A DNA stretch of 64,000 nt, from assembly GCF_020715685.1 (NCBI RefSeq), contig NZ_CP085840.1:4278001-4342000 (forward strand). Direction: 5' to 3'. Source of the stretch: Dermatobacter hominis (lineage in GTDB: Bacteria > Actinomycetota > Acidimicrobiia > Acidimicrobiales > Microtrichaceae). The notes below the pieces were generated by a model. The model searched no databases. It had not been told where the DNA came from and saw only the letters and a list, made by a program, of their open reading frames with translations. Positions 17,396 to 25,840 of the stretch are shown here, piece by piece (positions within the stretch are counted from its first letter, which is position 1; each line of letters opens with the position of its first letter). The translations under genes and the position numbers were made by a program.

Positions 17396-17881
17396 GTGCC
17401 CTCGATCCCGTCCCTCCCCAGCCCGACCCCCGGTCCCGTGCCGGAGCGCCTGGGCGACCGCATCGGCTGGCTGCGCACCGCGCTCGGCCTGACGCAGGCG
17501 GAGCTGGCGGCGCGAGTCGCGATCTCCCGGGTGGCGCTGTCGAACCTGGAGTCGGGCCGGAGCGTGCCGGGGGAGCGGACGGTCACCCTGCTGGCGGGTG
17601 TCTTCCACCTGGAGCCGCTCGAGCTGGTCGACGGGACGGCCTATCCGGCGTCGAAGGCGGAGCGCCTCCCGGCGGTCACCGCCCGCCACACCGAGCTGGA
17701 GCTGCAGCTCGCGCTCCTCGACCGGGACCTCCGGTGGCTCGAGGGGGCGCCTGCCGGCGTCGCCGCCCGGGTCACGTCGGAGTGGCGCCAGCGCCTCGCG
17801 GAGCTGGCGCCCATGGCCACCTCGGTCCGCGACGTCGCCGCGCTCGAGGACGCCCGCCGCCGCGTCGCCGATGTCGCCTGA
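17396..17881 (+). CDS. XRE-family helix-turn-helix regulator
   Basis: Small DNA-binding protein. LGDRIGWLRTALGLTQAELAARVAISRVALSNLESGRSVP, spanning about 40 residues, is a classic XRE/Cro HTH, with TQAELA as the first helix of the motif and SRVALSNLESG as the recognition helix. The C-terminal half is leucine- and arginine-rich and may form a helical dimer or sensor region. The start is uncertain: GTG 17396 (161 residues) and GTG 17438 (147 residues, just before the HTH) are both possible, and neither has a Shine-Dalgarno. It overlaps the next gene by 11 bp, so it may regulate the hydrolase made from the same mRNA. Confidence 0.78.
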   Translation: MPSIPSLPSPTPGPVPERLGDRIGWLRTALGLTQAELAARVAISRVALSNLESGRSVPGERTVTLLAGVFHLEPLELVDGTAYPASKAERLPAVTARHTELELQLALLDRDLRWLEGAPAGVAARVTSEWRQRLAELAPMATSVRDVAALEDARRRVADVA

Positions 17882-18779
17882 CGCCGTGACGGCCCCCGCC
17901 GCCGGGGCGCCGGAGACCGATCCCGCCGCGGGCGGGGCGATGAGCTGGCGCATCGAGCGAGTGGCCACCCGTGACGGTCGTGAGCTGTACCTCGAGCGCC
18001 GCGACAGCACCGAGCCCGGACGCCCCACCGTCGTGTTCGAGGCCGGCATGGGCATGTCGCACCACACGTGGGGTGCCGTCGTGGCGCGCGTCGCGCCGGT
18101 CGTCGCGACGGCGGCCTACGACCGCAGCGGCCTCGGGCGCAGCGCCGCCGACCCCGGGCCGCGCCCGCTGGCCCGCCTGGCCGACGACCTCGTCGACGTC
18201 CTCGACCACCTCGGCGACGGGCCGTTCGTCCTCGTCGGCCACAGCTGGGGTGGGCCGATCATCCGCCGGGCCGCCGAGTCGGTGCCCGAGCGCATCGCCG
18301 GCCTCGTGCTGGTCGACGTGACCGACGAGACCTGCGACCTGTTCTTCAGCCGGTCGACCGAGGTCCAGACCCGGCTGATGCTGCCGCTGCTGCCCGTCGT
18401 GGCCCGGACCGGGGCGCTGCGACGGCCGATCGACCGCCTGGCCGCGATGCTGCCGGAGCCGTCGGCCAGCGGCATGCGGCGCGACGACGGCACGGTCGCC
18501 GCGGCCCGGGCGCAGCAGGCCGAGCTCCGCGGCCACATCGCCGACCTGCGCGAGCTGCTCGAGCGCCCACCGGCGCTGCCCGACGTGCCGGTCACGTACG
18601 TCTCCGGCACGTCGGCCTCGAGGATGGAGGCGACGCGCCGCCCGGCGCTGCTCGAGGCCCACCGTGCGGCGGCCGCTGCGCTGCCTCGGGGCCGGTTCGT
18701 CGGGGCCGAACGGTCCTCGCACCACGTCCCGTTCACCGAGCCCGACCTCGTCGCGGCCGAGGTGCTGCGGATCGTCTAG
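17871..18779 (+). CDS. Alpha/beta hydrolase
   Basis: Alpha/beta-fold hydrolase of about 302 residues. The nucleophile elbow is GHSWGG, the oxyanion region VVFEAGMGMSHHTWGAV lies near residue 60, and the catalytic histidine is likely in RSSHHVPF near the C-terminus. Substrate unknown; an ester or lactone is typical. No signal peptide is evident. The ATG at 17871 overlaps the end of the XRE gene; a second in-frame ATG at 17940 (MSWRIERV) preceded by a G-rich stretch is also plausible. Its stop codon shares the palindrome CTAG with the stop of the convergent rmd gene. Confidence 0.82.
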   Translation: MSPDAVTAPAAGAPETDPAAGGAMSWRIERVATRDGRELYLERRDSTEPGRPTVVFEAGMGMSHHTWGAVVARVAPVVATAAYDRSGLGRSAADPGPRPLARLADDLVDVLDHLGDGPFVLVGHSWGGPIIRRAAESVPERIAGLVLVDVTDETCDLFFSRSTEVQTRLMLPLLPVVARTGALRRPIDRLAAMLPEPSASGMRRDDGTVAAARAQQAELRGHIADLRELLERPPALPDVPVTYVSGTSASRMEATRRPALLEAHRAAAAALPRGRFVGAERSSHHVPFTEPDLVAAEVLRIV

Positions 18780-19681
18780 GTGCGGATGCGACGGCGCTGG
18801 TCGTCGAGCAGGTCGCGGAGCGTGTCCTCGAGCGGGATCTCGGGCGTCCATCCGGTGTCGGTGCGGATCCGCGAGTTGTCGCCGAGCAGCACCGGGATGT
18901 CGACCGGCCGCTCGAGCTCGGGATCGGTGACGAGCTCCATCGGGATCGTCGCGAGCGAGATGAACTCGTCGGCCAGCGCCTGCACGGCGATCGCCCGCCC
19001 GCTGCAGACGTTGTAGACCTGGCCGGCCGAGCCGTGCTCGACGAGCAGCCGGTAGGCCCGCACGACGTCGCGGACGTCGGTGAAGTCGCGCTGCGGGCTG
19101 AGGTTGCCGACCTTCACCTTGGACTCGCCGCTGGCCTCGTTCGTCGCCACGCGCTCCGCCAGCGCGGCGGCGACGAAGCGGTTGCTCTGGCCGGGTCCGA
19201 GGTGGTTGAACGGGCGGGCCCGCACGACGCCCTGGCCGTAGCCGAGGTGGGCCTGCACGGCCACGTGGTCGGCGGCGGCCTTCGACGCGGCATAGGGGCT
19301 CACCGGCCGCATCTCGAGCTGCTCGGTGATCGGGAGGTCCTCGGCCGAGACCTTCCCGTAGACGTCGGCCGAGCCGACCGTGAGCACGCGCTCGACGCCC
19401 GACTCCCGCGCCGCCCACAGCACGTTGAGCGTGCCCTCGGCGTTGGAGCGGAACGTCGCCTGCGGGGTGGACCACGATCCCCCGACGTCGCTGGCGCCGG
19501 CGAGGTGGTACACGACCTCGGGCCGGCGGCGCCGGAACGCATCGAGCAGGGCCGGCGCGTCGGTGATGTCGAGCCCGTCGGTCGAGCGGTCGGTCGTGAG
19601 GACCTCGTCGCCCTCGGCCTCGAGGTGGGCCGCCAGGTGGTGGCCGACGAAGCCGCCGGCGCCCGTGATCAGCGCCTTCAT
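18776..19681 (-). CDS. rmd: GDP-4-dehydro-6-deoxy-D-mannose reductase
   Basis: Extended SDR enzyme, 301 residues, that reduces the Gmd product to GDP-D-rhamnose. MKALITGAGGFVGHHLAAHL binds the cofactor. YHLAGASDVGGSWSTP, VGSADVYGKV, MRPVSPYAASKAAADHVAVQ (catalytic Tyr and Lys), RARPFNHLGPGQ and SPQRDFTDVRDVVRAY match the Rmd group closely. A more general NDP-sugar epimerase role is the alternative. The ATG overlaps the stop of a 14-codon leader ORF (ATGA). It converges on the hydrolase gene with a 4-bp overlap. Confidence 0.85.
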   Translation of the reverse strand: MKALITGAGGFVGHHLAAHLEAEGDEVLTTDRSTDGLDITDAPALLDAFRRRRPEVVYHLAGASDVGGSWSTPQATFRSNAEGTLNVLWAARESGVERVLTVGSADVYGKVSAEDLPITEQLEMRPVSPYAASKAAADHVAVQAHLGYGQGVVRARPFNHLGPGQSNRFVAAALAERVATNEASGESKVKVGNLSPQRDFTDVRDVVRAYRLLVEHGSAGQVYNVCSGRAIAVQALADEFISLATIPMELVTDPELERPVDIPVLLGDNSRIRTDTGWTPEIPLEDTLRDLLDDQRRRIRT

Positions 19682-19722
19682 CGGGTCGGCTCCGGCTGCG
19701 GGGCCGTGGGGTCGGTGCGCAT
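19678..19722 (-). CDS. Leaderless mini-ORF (14 codons) coupled to rmd
   Basis: ATG at 19722 encodes MRTDPTAPQPEPTR, and its TGA overlaps the rmd ATG. The -10 box TAGAGT (19731-19736) ends 8 nt before this ATG. The layout is the same as upstream of pabB and of the GH92 gene. The peptide itself shows no feature suggesting a function. Confidence 0.42.
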   Translation of the reverse strand: MRTDPTAPQPEPTR

Positions 19723-20055
19723 CGCCGGTCACTCTATTGGCTGGCCGCGAGCGCCCGGGCGGGCCCGCGCCGCAGCGAGCCGGACCGCCCGGTCGCACCC
19801 GCCGCATGAACCCGAGGTGGCGGGGGCCCCGCACTACGATCGCCCCTCGTCCGACAGTGCCGGCCGCCGCCCTCGACGGCGCGCGCCGGAACCCCAGGAA
19901 AGGCCAGCCCGATCCCCTCCAACCCTCCACGCCCCGGAACGAACGATCCGAGTCCCGACGGGGACGAGGGCGCCGCCGGCACGGCCGATCCGGTCGACGG
20001 CGATCCGGTCGGCACGGCGGCATCGACCGACGAGGGTCCAGACCCCGAGCCGGGC
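19682..20055. promoter_or_regulatory. Divergent region between rmd and the giant GT2 gene, with a Shine-Dalgarno before an ATC codon
   Basis: Toward the left it holds the rmd leader ORF and its -10 box. Toward the right TACGAT (19836-19841) is a plausible -10, followed by AGGAAAGG (19896-19903), an excellent Shine-Dalgarno. Eight nucleotides later is ATC (19912), in frame with the GT2 gene and with no stop before the GTG at 20056. The intervening 48 codons encode the same Asp/Pro/Gly-rich sequence style as the annotated N-terminus, so the protein may really begin here. Confidence 0.5.
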
Positions 20056-23000
20056 GTGACCGAGGACGCCGAGCCGGGCGGGACGGGGTCCGAGCAGCAC
20101 GAGCCCGACGAGGCTGACGTGTCCGACGCGTCCGACGCGTCCGACGTGTCCGACGAGCCCGACGAGGAGCCCGAGGGACCCGATCCCGAGCCGGACCGGG
20201 AGCCGGAGGAGCCAGCGGCCGATCCCGAGCCGGACCAGGAGCCGGAGGGGCCCGAGGGCGAGCCGGACCTCGAGCCGGACCTCGAGCCGGACCTCGAGCC
20301 GGAGGGACCCGGGGCCGAGCCCGACCAGCCGGCGTCCGGGCCCGACGACGAGCCGATCGGCCCGGCCCCGTTCGAGCAGGAGTTCCAGGCCGACACCGAC
20401 GAGGACGCGGCCGAGGACGCCAAGTGGGGCCTGTCGGACGACAGCCCGATCGTCGGCGTCGGCGCACCGCCGGTCGTGGCCGTGCTCGTCACCCGTGACC
20501 CCGGCAGCTGGTTCGAGGCGACGCTCGAGTCCATCGCGGACCAGGACTACGAGAACCTGTCGCTGCTCGTCGTGGACAACGGCTCCACGCACGACCCGAC
20601 GGGGCGGGTCGCCGACGTCCTGCCGTCGGCCTTCGTGCGGCGCCTGGCCGAGGACCGCGGCTTCTCCGCCGCGGCCAACGAGGCGCTCGTGTCGGTCGAG
20701 GGCGCACCGTTCCTCCTCTTCCTCCACGACGACGTGCGCCTCCGACCCGACGCGGTGACGGCGATGGTGGCCGAGGCGTTCCGGGCCAACGCCGGCGTGG
20801 TCGGCGCCAAGCTCGTCGACTGGGACGACGAGGACGTGCTCCGCTCGGTCGGCCTCGCCGTCGACGCCTTCGGGGCCTCGGCGCCCCTCGTCGACCCCGG
20901 CGAGCTCGACCAGTCCCAGCACGACAGCGCCCGCAACGTGTTCGCGGTGTCGAGCGCGTGCATGCTCGTCCGGTCCGACCTGTTCAGCGCGATGGGCGGC
21001 TTCAGCACCGAGATCCCGTTCTTCGGCGAGGACGTCGACCTGTGCTGGCGGGCCCACACCGCCGGCGCATCGGTGCAGTTCTGCCCGCGCGCGACGGTGG
21101 CGCACCGCGAGCGGTTCGGCGACCGCCGGGACGTCGAGTCCCGCACCCGCTACGAGACGCGCCACGAGGCGCGCATGGTGCTGGCCAACACCGAGCTGCG
21201 GCGCTGGTGGTGGACGGTGCCGGTCGGCATCCTGCTCGGCCTCGTCGACCTGGCCGGCTCCGCGCTGCTGGCCCGCTTCCGCCACTGCGGCGACGTGATC
21301 GCCGCCGGGTTCTGGAACGTGGTCCACCTCCCCGACCTGGTGCGGGCCAGGGCCCGGGTCCGCAGGGCGCGCCGGGTCCACGACGCCGACTACCGCACCC
21401 TGTTCCACCGGGGCAGCTACCGGCTGCGCTCCCTCGTGCGGACCGAGGAGGGCGAGGGCCGCCTGGCCGCAGCGACGCGCTCGGGTCGAGTCGCGCTCGC
21501 CGACATGACGTCGGTGACGAGCCGCGCCGCCGCCGGCCTCATCATCGCCACGATCCTCGTCGGCGTGATCGGCGCCCGCCACCTCATCACGGGCCCGCTG
21601 CCGGTGATGAGGGAGCTCGTCAGCGGCGGGCGCAGCGCGCCCGACCTGCTGTCGGAGTGGTGGACGGCCTGGCGCGGGGCGGGGCTCGGCGAGGGCTCGG
21701 TGCCGGTCGGCCTCGTGCCCGCCTTCGGCGGCCTCGGCACGATCCTCCTCGGCTCGATCGGGCTTGCCCGACGGCTGCTCATCCTCCTGCCGCTGCTCGT
21801 CGGCGCGGTCGGCGGGTGGAAGCTGCTCTCGGGCACGCGCTCGATCCGCGGCCGCTCGGCCGCGGTCGCCGTCTACGCGCTCAACCCGATCGCGCTGAAC
21901 GCCCTGGCGACGGGACGGCTGCAGGCGCTCGTCGCGTACGCCGCAGCCCCGTGGCTGCTGCGCCGCATCGCCCGCCGTGCGCACGTCGCGCCGTTCTCCG
22001 AGGTGGACCGACCGTCCGAGGGCTGGGTCCGCCACCTGGCCGGCAACGGCCTCATCCTCGGTGCCGTCGGGTGCGTCAGCCCCCTCGGGTCGTTGCTGCT
22101 CGCCGTCACCGTGTCGCTGTTCGCGGTCGGCCCGTGGATCGGCGGCGACCGCAGCCGGGCCTCGCGCCTGCCGGTCGCGGCGTTCGGCGGGCTCCTGTTC
22201 AGCGTGCCGCTGCAGCTGCCGTGGCTCGTCGAGTCGATCACCAGCGGCGACGCTGCGTCGCTCACGGGCCTCTGGGACAGCCGGACCGCGGTGCCGTCGG
22301 CCTCGGACCTCGTCACCGGCAGCATCGGCCCGGTGCAGACCGGTTGGCTCGGCTGGGGCATCGTGATCGCCGCCCTCGTGCCGCTCGTGACCGGGCGCTC
22401 GTGGCGGCTCGGCTGGGCCGTGGCGGGCTGGGTCGTCGCCCTGGTCGCCTTCGCCGGCACCTCCGTGCTCGCCTCGACCGGCCTGGTCGGCGGTGCCGGC
22501 GTCGCGCTGTTCCTGGTGCCGGCCGCGCTCGGCATGGCCCTGGCGGTGGCGATGGGGCCGTTGGCGTTCGAGCACGACGTGGTCAGCGGCGACTTCGGCC
22601 TCGGGCAGGTGGCGTCCGGCGTCGGCATCCTGGCGCTCGTCATCGGCCTGCTGCCCGTCGTGTTCGCGGCGCCCGAGGGCCGCTGGTACCTGCCCGAGGG
22701 CGACTACCAGCGGGCCCTGGACCTGGTCGACCGGGGCGATGCGACGCGCACCCTGTGGATCGGCGATCCCGACGTGCTGCCGGTGTCGGGGTGGACGCTG
22801 CCGGGTGCAGACGACCTGGCCTTCGGCGTGACCGAGGGCAACCTCCCGACCGTCACCCAGCGCTACCGGCTGGACGGCGGCGACGGCGTGGCCCACCTCC
22901 GGCAGGCGGTCGACGCCGCGCTGCGCGGGCGGACGTCGCGGCTCGGCCAGCTGCTGGCGCCGATGGGCATCCGCTACGTGCTCCTGATCGACCGGCCGGC

Positions 23001-23601
23001 GCCCGAGCCGTTCTCCCCGGTCGAGGTGCCGCTGCCCCGGGGCACCCTGGCGGCGTTCGAGGAGCAGCTGGACCTGACGCAGATCCCGGTCGCGCCCGGT
23101 GCCGAGCTCTACGAGGTGCAGGCCCCGTGGCCGCTGCGCGCCGACATCACCGAGCTGGACCTGCCCGAGGGCGGCGTGCCCACCGCCGCCGGCCAGCTGC
23201 TGCTGCCGCCCGCCGACCCGCCCGCCGTGCTCGGGCGCGGTCCGGGGACGTCGTTCTCCGGTGAGATCGAGGACGGCACCGTCGTCGCCCAGGCGGTGAC
23301 CGCCGACGGCGGCTGGTCGCTCGTCAGCGGCTCGTCCACCGCGGCGCGGTCGTCGCTCTTCGGGTGGGCGCAGCAGTTCGACGTCGATCGCGGCGGCGAC
23401 GCCACGTTGTCGTGGTCCACGCCGGTCGTGTCCCGCGTGCTGCAGGCGGTGCAGGTGCTCGCCCTGCTGGTCCTGATCGTCGTGGCCGGCCGCCGCCGGC
23501 GTCTCGCCCCGGCCCGCCCGCGGCGGACGATCCGACGCGGGCCGCCGGTGGTGGTCGTGACGCCCGAGGACCCGGCGCCGTCCGCGGAGGAGGTCCGATG
23601 A
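20056..23601 (+). CDS. Giant membrane-bound family 2 glycosyltransferase
   Basis: A 1181-residue protein (longer if it starts at 19912). Residues 1-130 are an acidic, repetitive stretch (EPDLEPDLEPDLEPEGP). A GT2 domain follows (about 138-400): VLVTRDPGSWFEATLESI, VVDNGSTHDPTGR, LLFLHDDVRLRPD as the DxD-like site, then GGFSTEIPFFGEDVDLCWRAHTAG. About ten hydrophobic segments occupy roughly 480-870, then a large non-membrane domain and one last membrane segment near 1130. This layout resembles actinobacterial GT2 proteins with a GT-C-like membrane half, which act on lipid-linked sugars at the membrane. It overlaps DUF5719 by ATGA, and such pairs recur in actinobacteria. Donor and acceptor are unknown. 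Confidence 0.85.
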   Translation: MTEDAEPGGTGSEQHEPDEADVSDASDASDVSDEPDEEPEGPDPEPDREPEEPAADPEPDQEPEGPEGEPDLEPDLEPDLEPEGPGAEPDQPASGPDDEPIGPAPFEQEFQADTDEDAAEDAKWGLSDDSPIVGVGAPPVVAVLVTRDPGSWFEATLESIADQDYENLSLLVVDNGSTHDPTGRVADVLPSAFVRRLAEDRGFSAAANEALVSVEGAPFLLFLHDDVRLRPDAVTAMVAEAFRANAGVVGAKLVDWDDEDVLRSVGLAVDAFGASAPLVDPGELDQSQHDSARNVFAVSSACMLVRSDLFSAMGGFSTEIPFFGEDVDLCWRAHTAGASVQFCPRATVAHRERFGDRRDVESRTRYETRHEARMVLANTELRRWWWTVPVGILLGLVDLAGSALLARFRHCGDVIAAGFWNVVHLPDLVRARARVRRARRVHDADYRTLFHRGSYRLRSLVRTEEGEGRLAAATRSGRVALADMTSVTSRAAAGLIIATILVGVIGARHLITGPLPVMRELVSGGRSAPDLLSEWWTAWRGAGLGEGSVPVGLVPAFGGLGTILLGSIGLARRLLILLPLLVGAVGGWKLLSGTRSIRGRSAAVAVYALNPIALNALATGRLQALVAYAAAPWLLRRIARRAHVAPFSEVDRPSEGWVRHLAGNGLILGAVGCVSPLGSLLLAVTVSLFAVGPWIGGDRSRASRLPVAAFGGLLFSVPLQLPWLVESITSGDAASLTGLWDSRTAVPSASDLVTGSIGPVQTGWLGWGIVIAALVPLVTGRSWRLGWAVAGWVVALVAFAGTSVLASTGLVGGAGVALFLVPAALGMALAVAMGPLAFEHDVVSGDFGLGQVASGVGILALVIGLLPVVFAAPEGRWYLPEGDYQRALDLVDRGDATRTLWIGDPDVLPVSGWTLPGADDLAFGVTEGNLPTVTQRYRLDGGDGVAHLRQAVDAALRGRTSRLGQLLAPMGIRYVLLIDRPAPEPFSPVEVPLPRGTLAAFEEQLDLTQIPVAPGAELYEVQAPWPLRADITELDLPEGGVPTAAGQLLLPPADPPAVLGRGPGTSFSGEIEDGTVVAQAVTADGGWSLVSGSSTAARSSLFGWAQQFDVDRGGDATLSWSTPVVSRVLQAVQVLALLVLIVVAGRRRRLAPARPRRTIRRGPPVVVVTPEDPAPSAEEVR

Positions 23602-25091
23602 GGCCGGCACGTCTCGCCGTCCTGACCGTCGTCGTCCTCGCCCTCGTCGGCCTCGCCGCTGCGTGGGGCGGTCGCGACGAGCCAGAGGCGGCCGCCATCG
23701 ACCGGGCGCCGGTCCCGGCCGTCCGCGCCGACGGCGACCTGCCGGTCACCTGGTACTGCGCCGCCGGCACCGCCGCGGTGCCGACGCGCCACTTCCTCTA
23801 CCTATCGAACCCCGACGGCGACGCCACCACCGCCCGCATCACCGGCTACACCGCGGCGGGGGCGACCCCGCCGCGCGACGTCGAGGTGCCGCCGGGCGGC
23901 CCGCTGCCCGTCGACGTCGGCGCGCTCGTCGGCGACCCCACCGCGTCGGTGCTCGTGCAGTCCCCGAACCCGCAGCTCACCGTCGACCACCAGCTCGTCG
24001 CCGAGGGCTACGGCGACCGGGCCGCCTGCGTCGGCTCGACGTCGGGGGAGTGGCACTTCCCCTCGTTGTCGACGACCCGCGACGCCGGTGCCCGGCTCAC
24101 GCTGTTCAACCCGTTCCCCGGCGACGCCGGCGTCGACGTCGAGATCGGCTTCGACACGGGCACCCGCGTGCCCACGTCGGTCAACGGCGTCGTGGTCCCC
24201 GCCGGCACGGTGAAGGTCATCGACCTCGGCCAGCAGGGCATCGCCGAGCGCCGCGACCAGTTCACCGCCGTCGTGCGGTCCCGGTCCGGCCGGGTGCTGG
24301 CGGAGGTGGCCCAGACGTGGGACGGCTCGGTCGGCCCGGAGGGCCTGCAGCTGGCGGGCGGCGTCCCCGAGCCCCAGGAGCGGTGGGCCTTCGCCGGGGG
24401 CTTCACGGGGGCCGGCGCGGCCGAGCGCCTCGTCCTCGAGAACCCGGGCGACGCGCGCGCCAACGTCCTCGTCCAGGTCACGCCCTACGGCGGGGCGTCG
24501 GCCCCGCCCGAGCCGCTCGAGGTCGCCGTGGAGCCCCGCCGCTACGCGGTGGTCGACCTGTCGGCCGAGAGCCGCATCCCGGGTGTCGGCTACCACTCGA
24601 TCGAGGTCGAGTCGGACCACCCGGTCGTCGCGGCCCGCACGAGCTCGCTGACCGGCGGCCCCGATCCGTCGCCCGACCCGGCCGTGCTGGTCCGCCCGGC
24701 GCTCACCAGCGGGGTCGCCATCTCCAACGGGACGCCGGTGCTGGCCCGCACGTGGGTGGTGCCGTCGATCGACGCCGGGCGGGACCCGGCGCCGGTCGTG
24801 CTCGTCCACAACCCGGGCGAGGGCATCGCCAAGGTCACGCTGACCGCCGTCGCCGCCGGCGCCGAGACCGAGCTGACCGGGGCCACCGACCTCGAGGTCG
24901 CCCCCGGCGACAGCGTCGCCGTGCCGCTGGCCGCCGCGGGCGCGGCGCCGGAGATCACCGTGCGGGTCTCGGCCAGCGAGCCGGTGGTCGTCGAGCGCAT
25001 CACGGTGTTCGACCCTGACGACGACCTGGCGTTCGACCTGGCCGTCCCGGTCCACACGGCCGGCGAGCCGCTCCGCGGCCTGGGCGGCTGA
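23598..25091 (+). CDS. DUF5719 family protein
   Basis: A 497-residue protein with an N-terminal membrane anchor or signal (residues 4-23, ARLAVLTVVVLALVGLAAAW) and then repeated beta-rich modules with phrases such as FLYLSNPDGD, LTLFNPFPGD, LVLENPGDA and VLVHNPGEG. These recurring xxNPxxG segments look like several immunoglobulin-like or beta-sandwich repeats facing the outside. Actinobacterial genes of this type, annotated DUF5719, sit beside large GT2 proteins; the ATGA overlap here with that gene suggests the two act together in envelope glycan handling. The biochemical role is unknown. Confidence 0.78.
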   Translation: MRPARLAVLTVVVLALVGLAAAWGGRDEPEAAAIDRAPVPAVRADGDLPVTWYCAAGTAAVPTRHFLYLSNPDGDATTARITGYTAAGATPPRDVEVPPGGPLPVDVGALVGDPTASVLVQSPNPQLTVDHQLVAEGYGDRAACVGSTSGEWHFPSLSTTRDAGARLTLFNPFPGDAGVDVEIGFDTGTRVPTSVNGVVVPAGTVKVIDLGQQGIAERRDQFTAVVRSRSGRVLAEVAQTWDGSVGPEGLQLAGGVPEPQERWAFAGGFTGAGAAERLVLENPGDARANVLVQVTPYGGASAPPEPLEVAVEPRRYAVVDLSAESRIPGVGYHSIEVESDHPVVAARTSSLTGGPDPSPDPAVLVRPALTSGVAISNGTPVLARTWVVPSIDAGRDPAPVVLVHNPGEGIAKVTLTAVAAGAETELTGATDLEVAPGDSVAVPLAAAGAAPEITVRVSASEPVVVERITVFDPDDDLAFDLAVPVHTAGEPLRGLGG

Positions 25092-25136
25092 CGGCGCCGA
25101 CGTGAGCCCCTGCGGCGGCGCGGGCACACTGTCGGG

Positions 25137-25595
25137 GTGGATCGCCTGCTCGTCGCCCTGGCCCTGGCCGCCGTCGCCGTCGGCGTGGCGTTCGTGCTGC
25201 AGCGCCGCCGGGCCGATCCGCCCACCCAGCCCCGGTCGTGGGAGGCGCCCGCCCAGCTCGACCGGGCCGACTTCGACCGCCCGGGTGCACCGTGGCTCGT
25301 CTGCGTCTTCAGCTCGGCGACGTGTTCGACGTGCGCCGACGTCGTGGCCAAGGCACAGGTGATGGAGAGCGACGACGTGGCCGTGCAGGACGTCGAGGCC
25401 GTCGAGCACGCCGCGCTGCACGCCCGCTACGGCATCGAGGCGGTCCCGATCGTGGCGATCGCGGACGCCGACGGCGTCGTCCGGGACTCGTTCGTCGGAC
25501 CGGTCAGCTCGACCCACCTGTGGGCGGCCCTGGCCGAGCTCCGGGAGCCCGGCTCGGTGCCGCACGACTGCGGCGGCCACGAGCACACAGCCTGA
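25137..25595 (+). CDS. Membrane-anchored thioredoxin-like protein
   Basis: A 152-residue protein with an N-terminal hydrophobic anchor (about 3-21) and a thioredoxin-type domain. FSSATCSTCADVV carries a CxxC redox pair at about residues 63-66, and GIEAVPIVAIADADG contains the cis-proline loop. The domain is short and ends in a His/Cys-rich tail (HDCGGHEHTA) that could bind metal. An extracytoplasmic disulfide or thiol role is likely. CACACT lies 6 nt before the GTG, a weak leaderless -10. A strong hairpin at 25640 ends the transcript. Confidence 0.8.
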   Translation: MDRLLVALALAAVAVGVAFVLQRRRADPPTQPRSWEAPAQLDRADFDRPGAPWLVCVFSSATCSTCADVVAKAQVMESDDVAVQDVEAVEHAALHARYGIEAVPIVAIADADGVVRDSFVGPVSSTHLWAALAELREPGSVPHDCGGHEHTA

Positions 25596-25639
25596 GGCAC
25601 CGCGCGCCCGGGGTGCTGGGCCACCTGCGGTCCACGAGG

Positions 25640-25674
25640 ACGGGCCGCGGGCGCCCCTGCGTCCCGCGGCCCGT
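25640..25674. terminator. Intrinsic terminator-like hairpin
   Basis: ACGGGCCGCGGG pairs perfectly with CCCGCGGCCCGT (12 bp) across an 11-nt loop, 44 bp after the thioredoxin-like gene and before the end of the convergent DUF1501 gene. Confidence 0.7.
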
Positions 25675-25725
25675 CTCCCCGTGTGCTCCGGATCCCGCCG
25701 GATCCTTCCTCCGGTCCTCTCCCGG

Positions 25726-25840
25726 TCTCAGGCGACGGCCTGGCCCCTGTCTCGGGCGACGGCCGGTCCTCGTCTCAGGCGACGGCCAGGCCCCTGTCTC
25801 GGGCGACGGCCTGCTCCTCGTCTCAGGCGACGGCCAGGCC
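25726..25840. repeat. Tandem repeat derived from the DUF1501 gene 3' end
   Basis: Five units of 20-24 bp alternate TCTCAGGCGACGGCC and TCTCGGGCGACGGCC, giving a higher period of about 47 bp (units at 25726, 25750, 25773, 25797 and 25821). The last unit is the 3' end of the DUF1501 gene, where its reverse complement encodes LAVA and the stop. The units downstream therefore repeat the terminal codons, and the TCAG-type units also repeat the stop. Confidence 0.8.

Noticed and set aside
20070-20330. Mobile element or recent insertion suggested by the repetitive GT2 N-terminus
   Set aside because: The repeats are in frame, encode acidic Pro-rich sequence common in such proteins, and have no target duplications or transposase.
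19834-23610. A 1258-codon open frame antisense to the giant GT2 gene, and similar long frames elsewhere
   Set aside because: High-GC DNA gives long open antisense frames. The translations are low-complexity Arg/Ala/Gly/His-rich sequences without motifs, and the opposite strand has clear domains.
25726-25840. CRISPR array
   Set aside because: Units are contiguous with no unique spacers, too short, and derived from a coding end.
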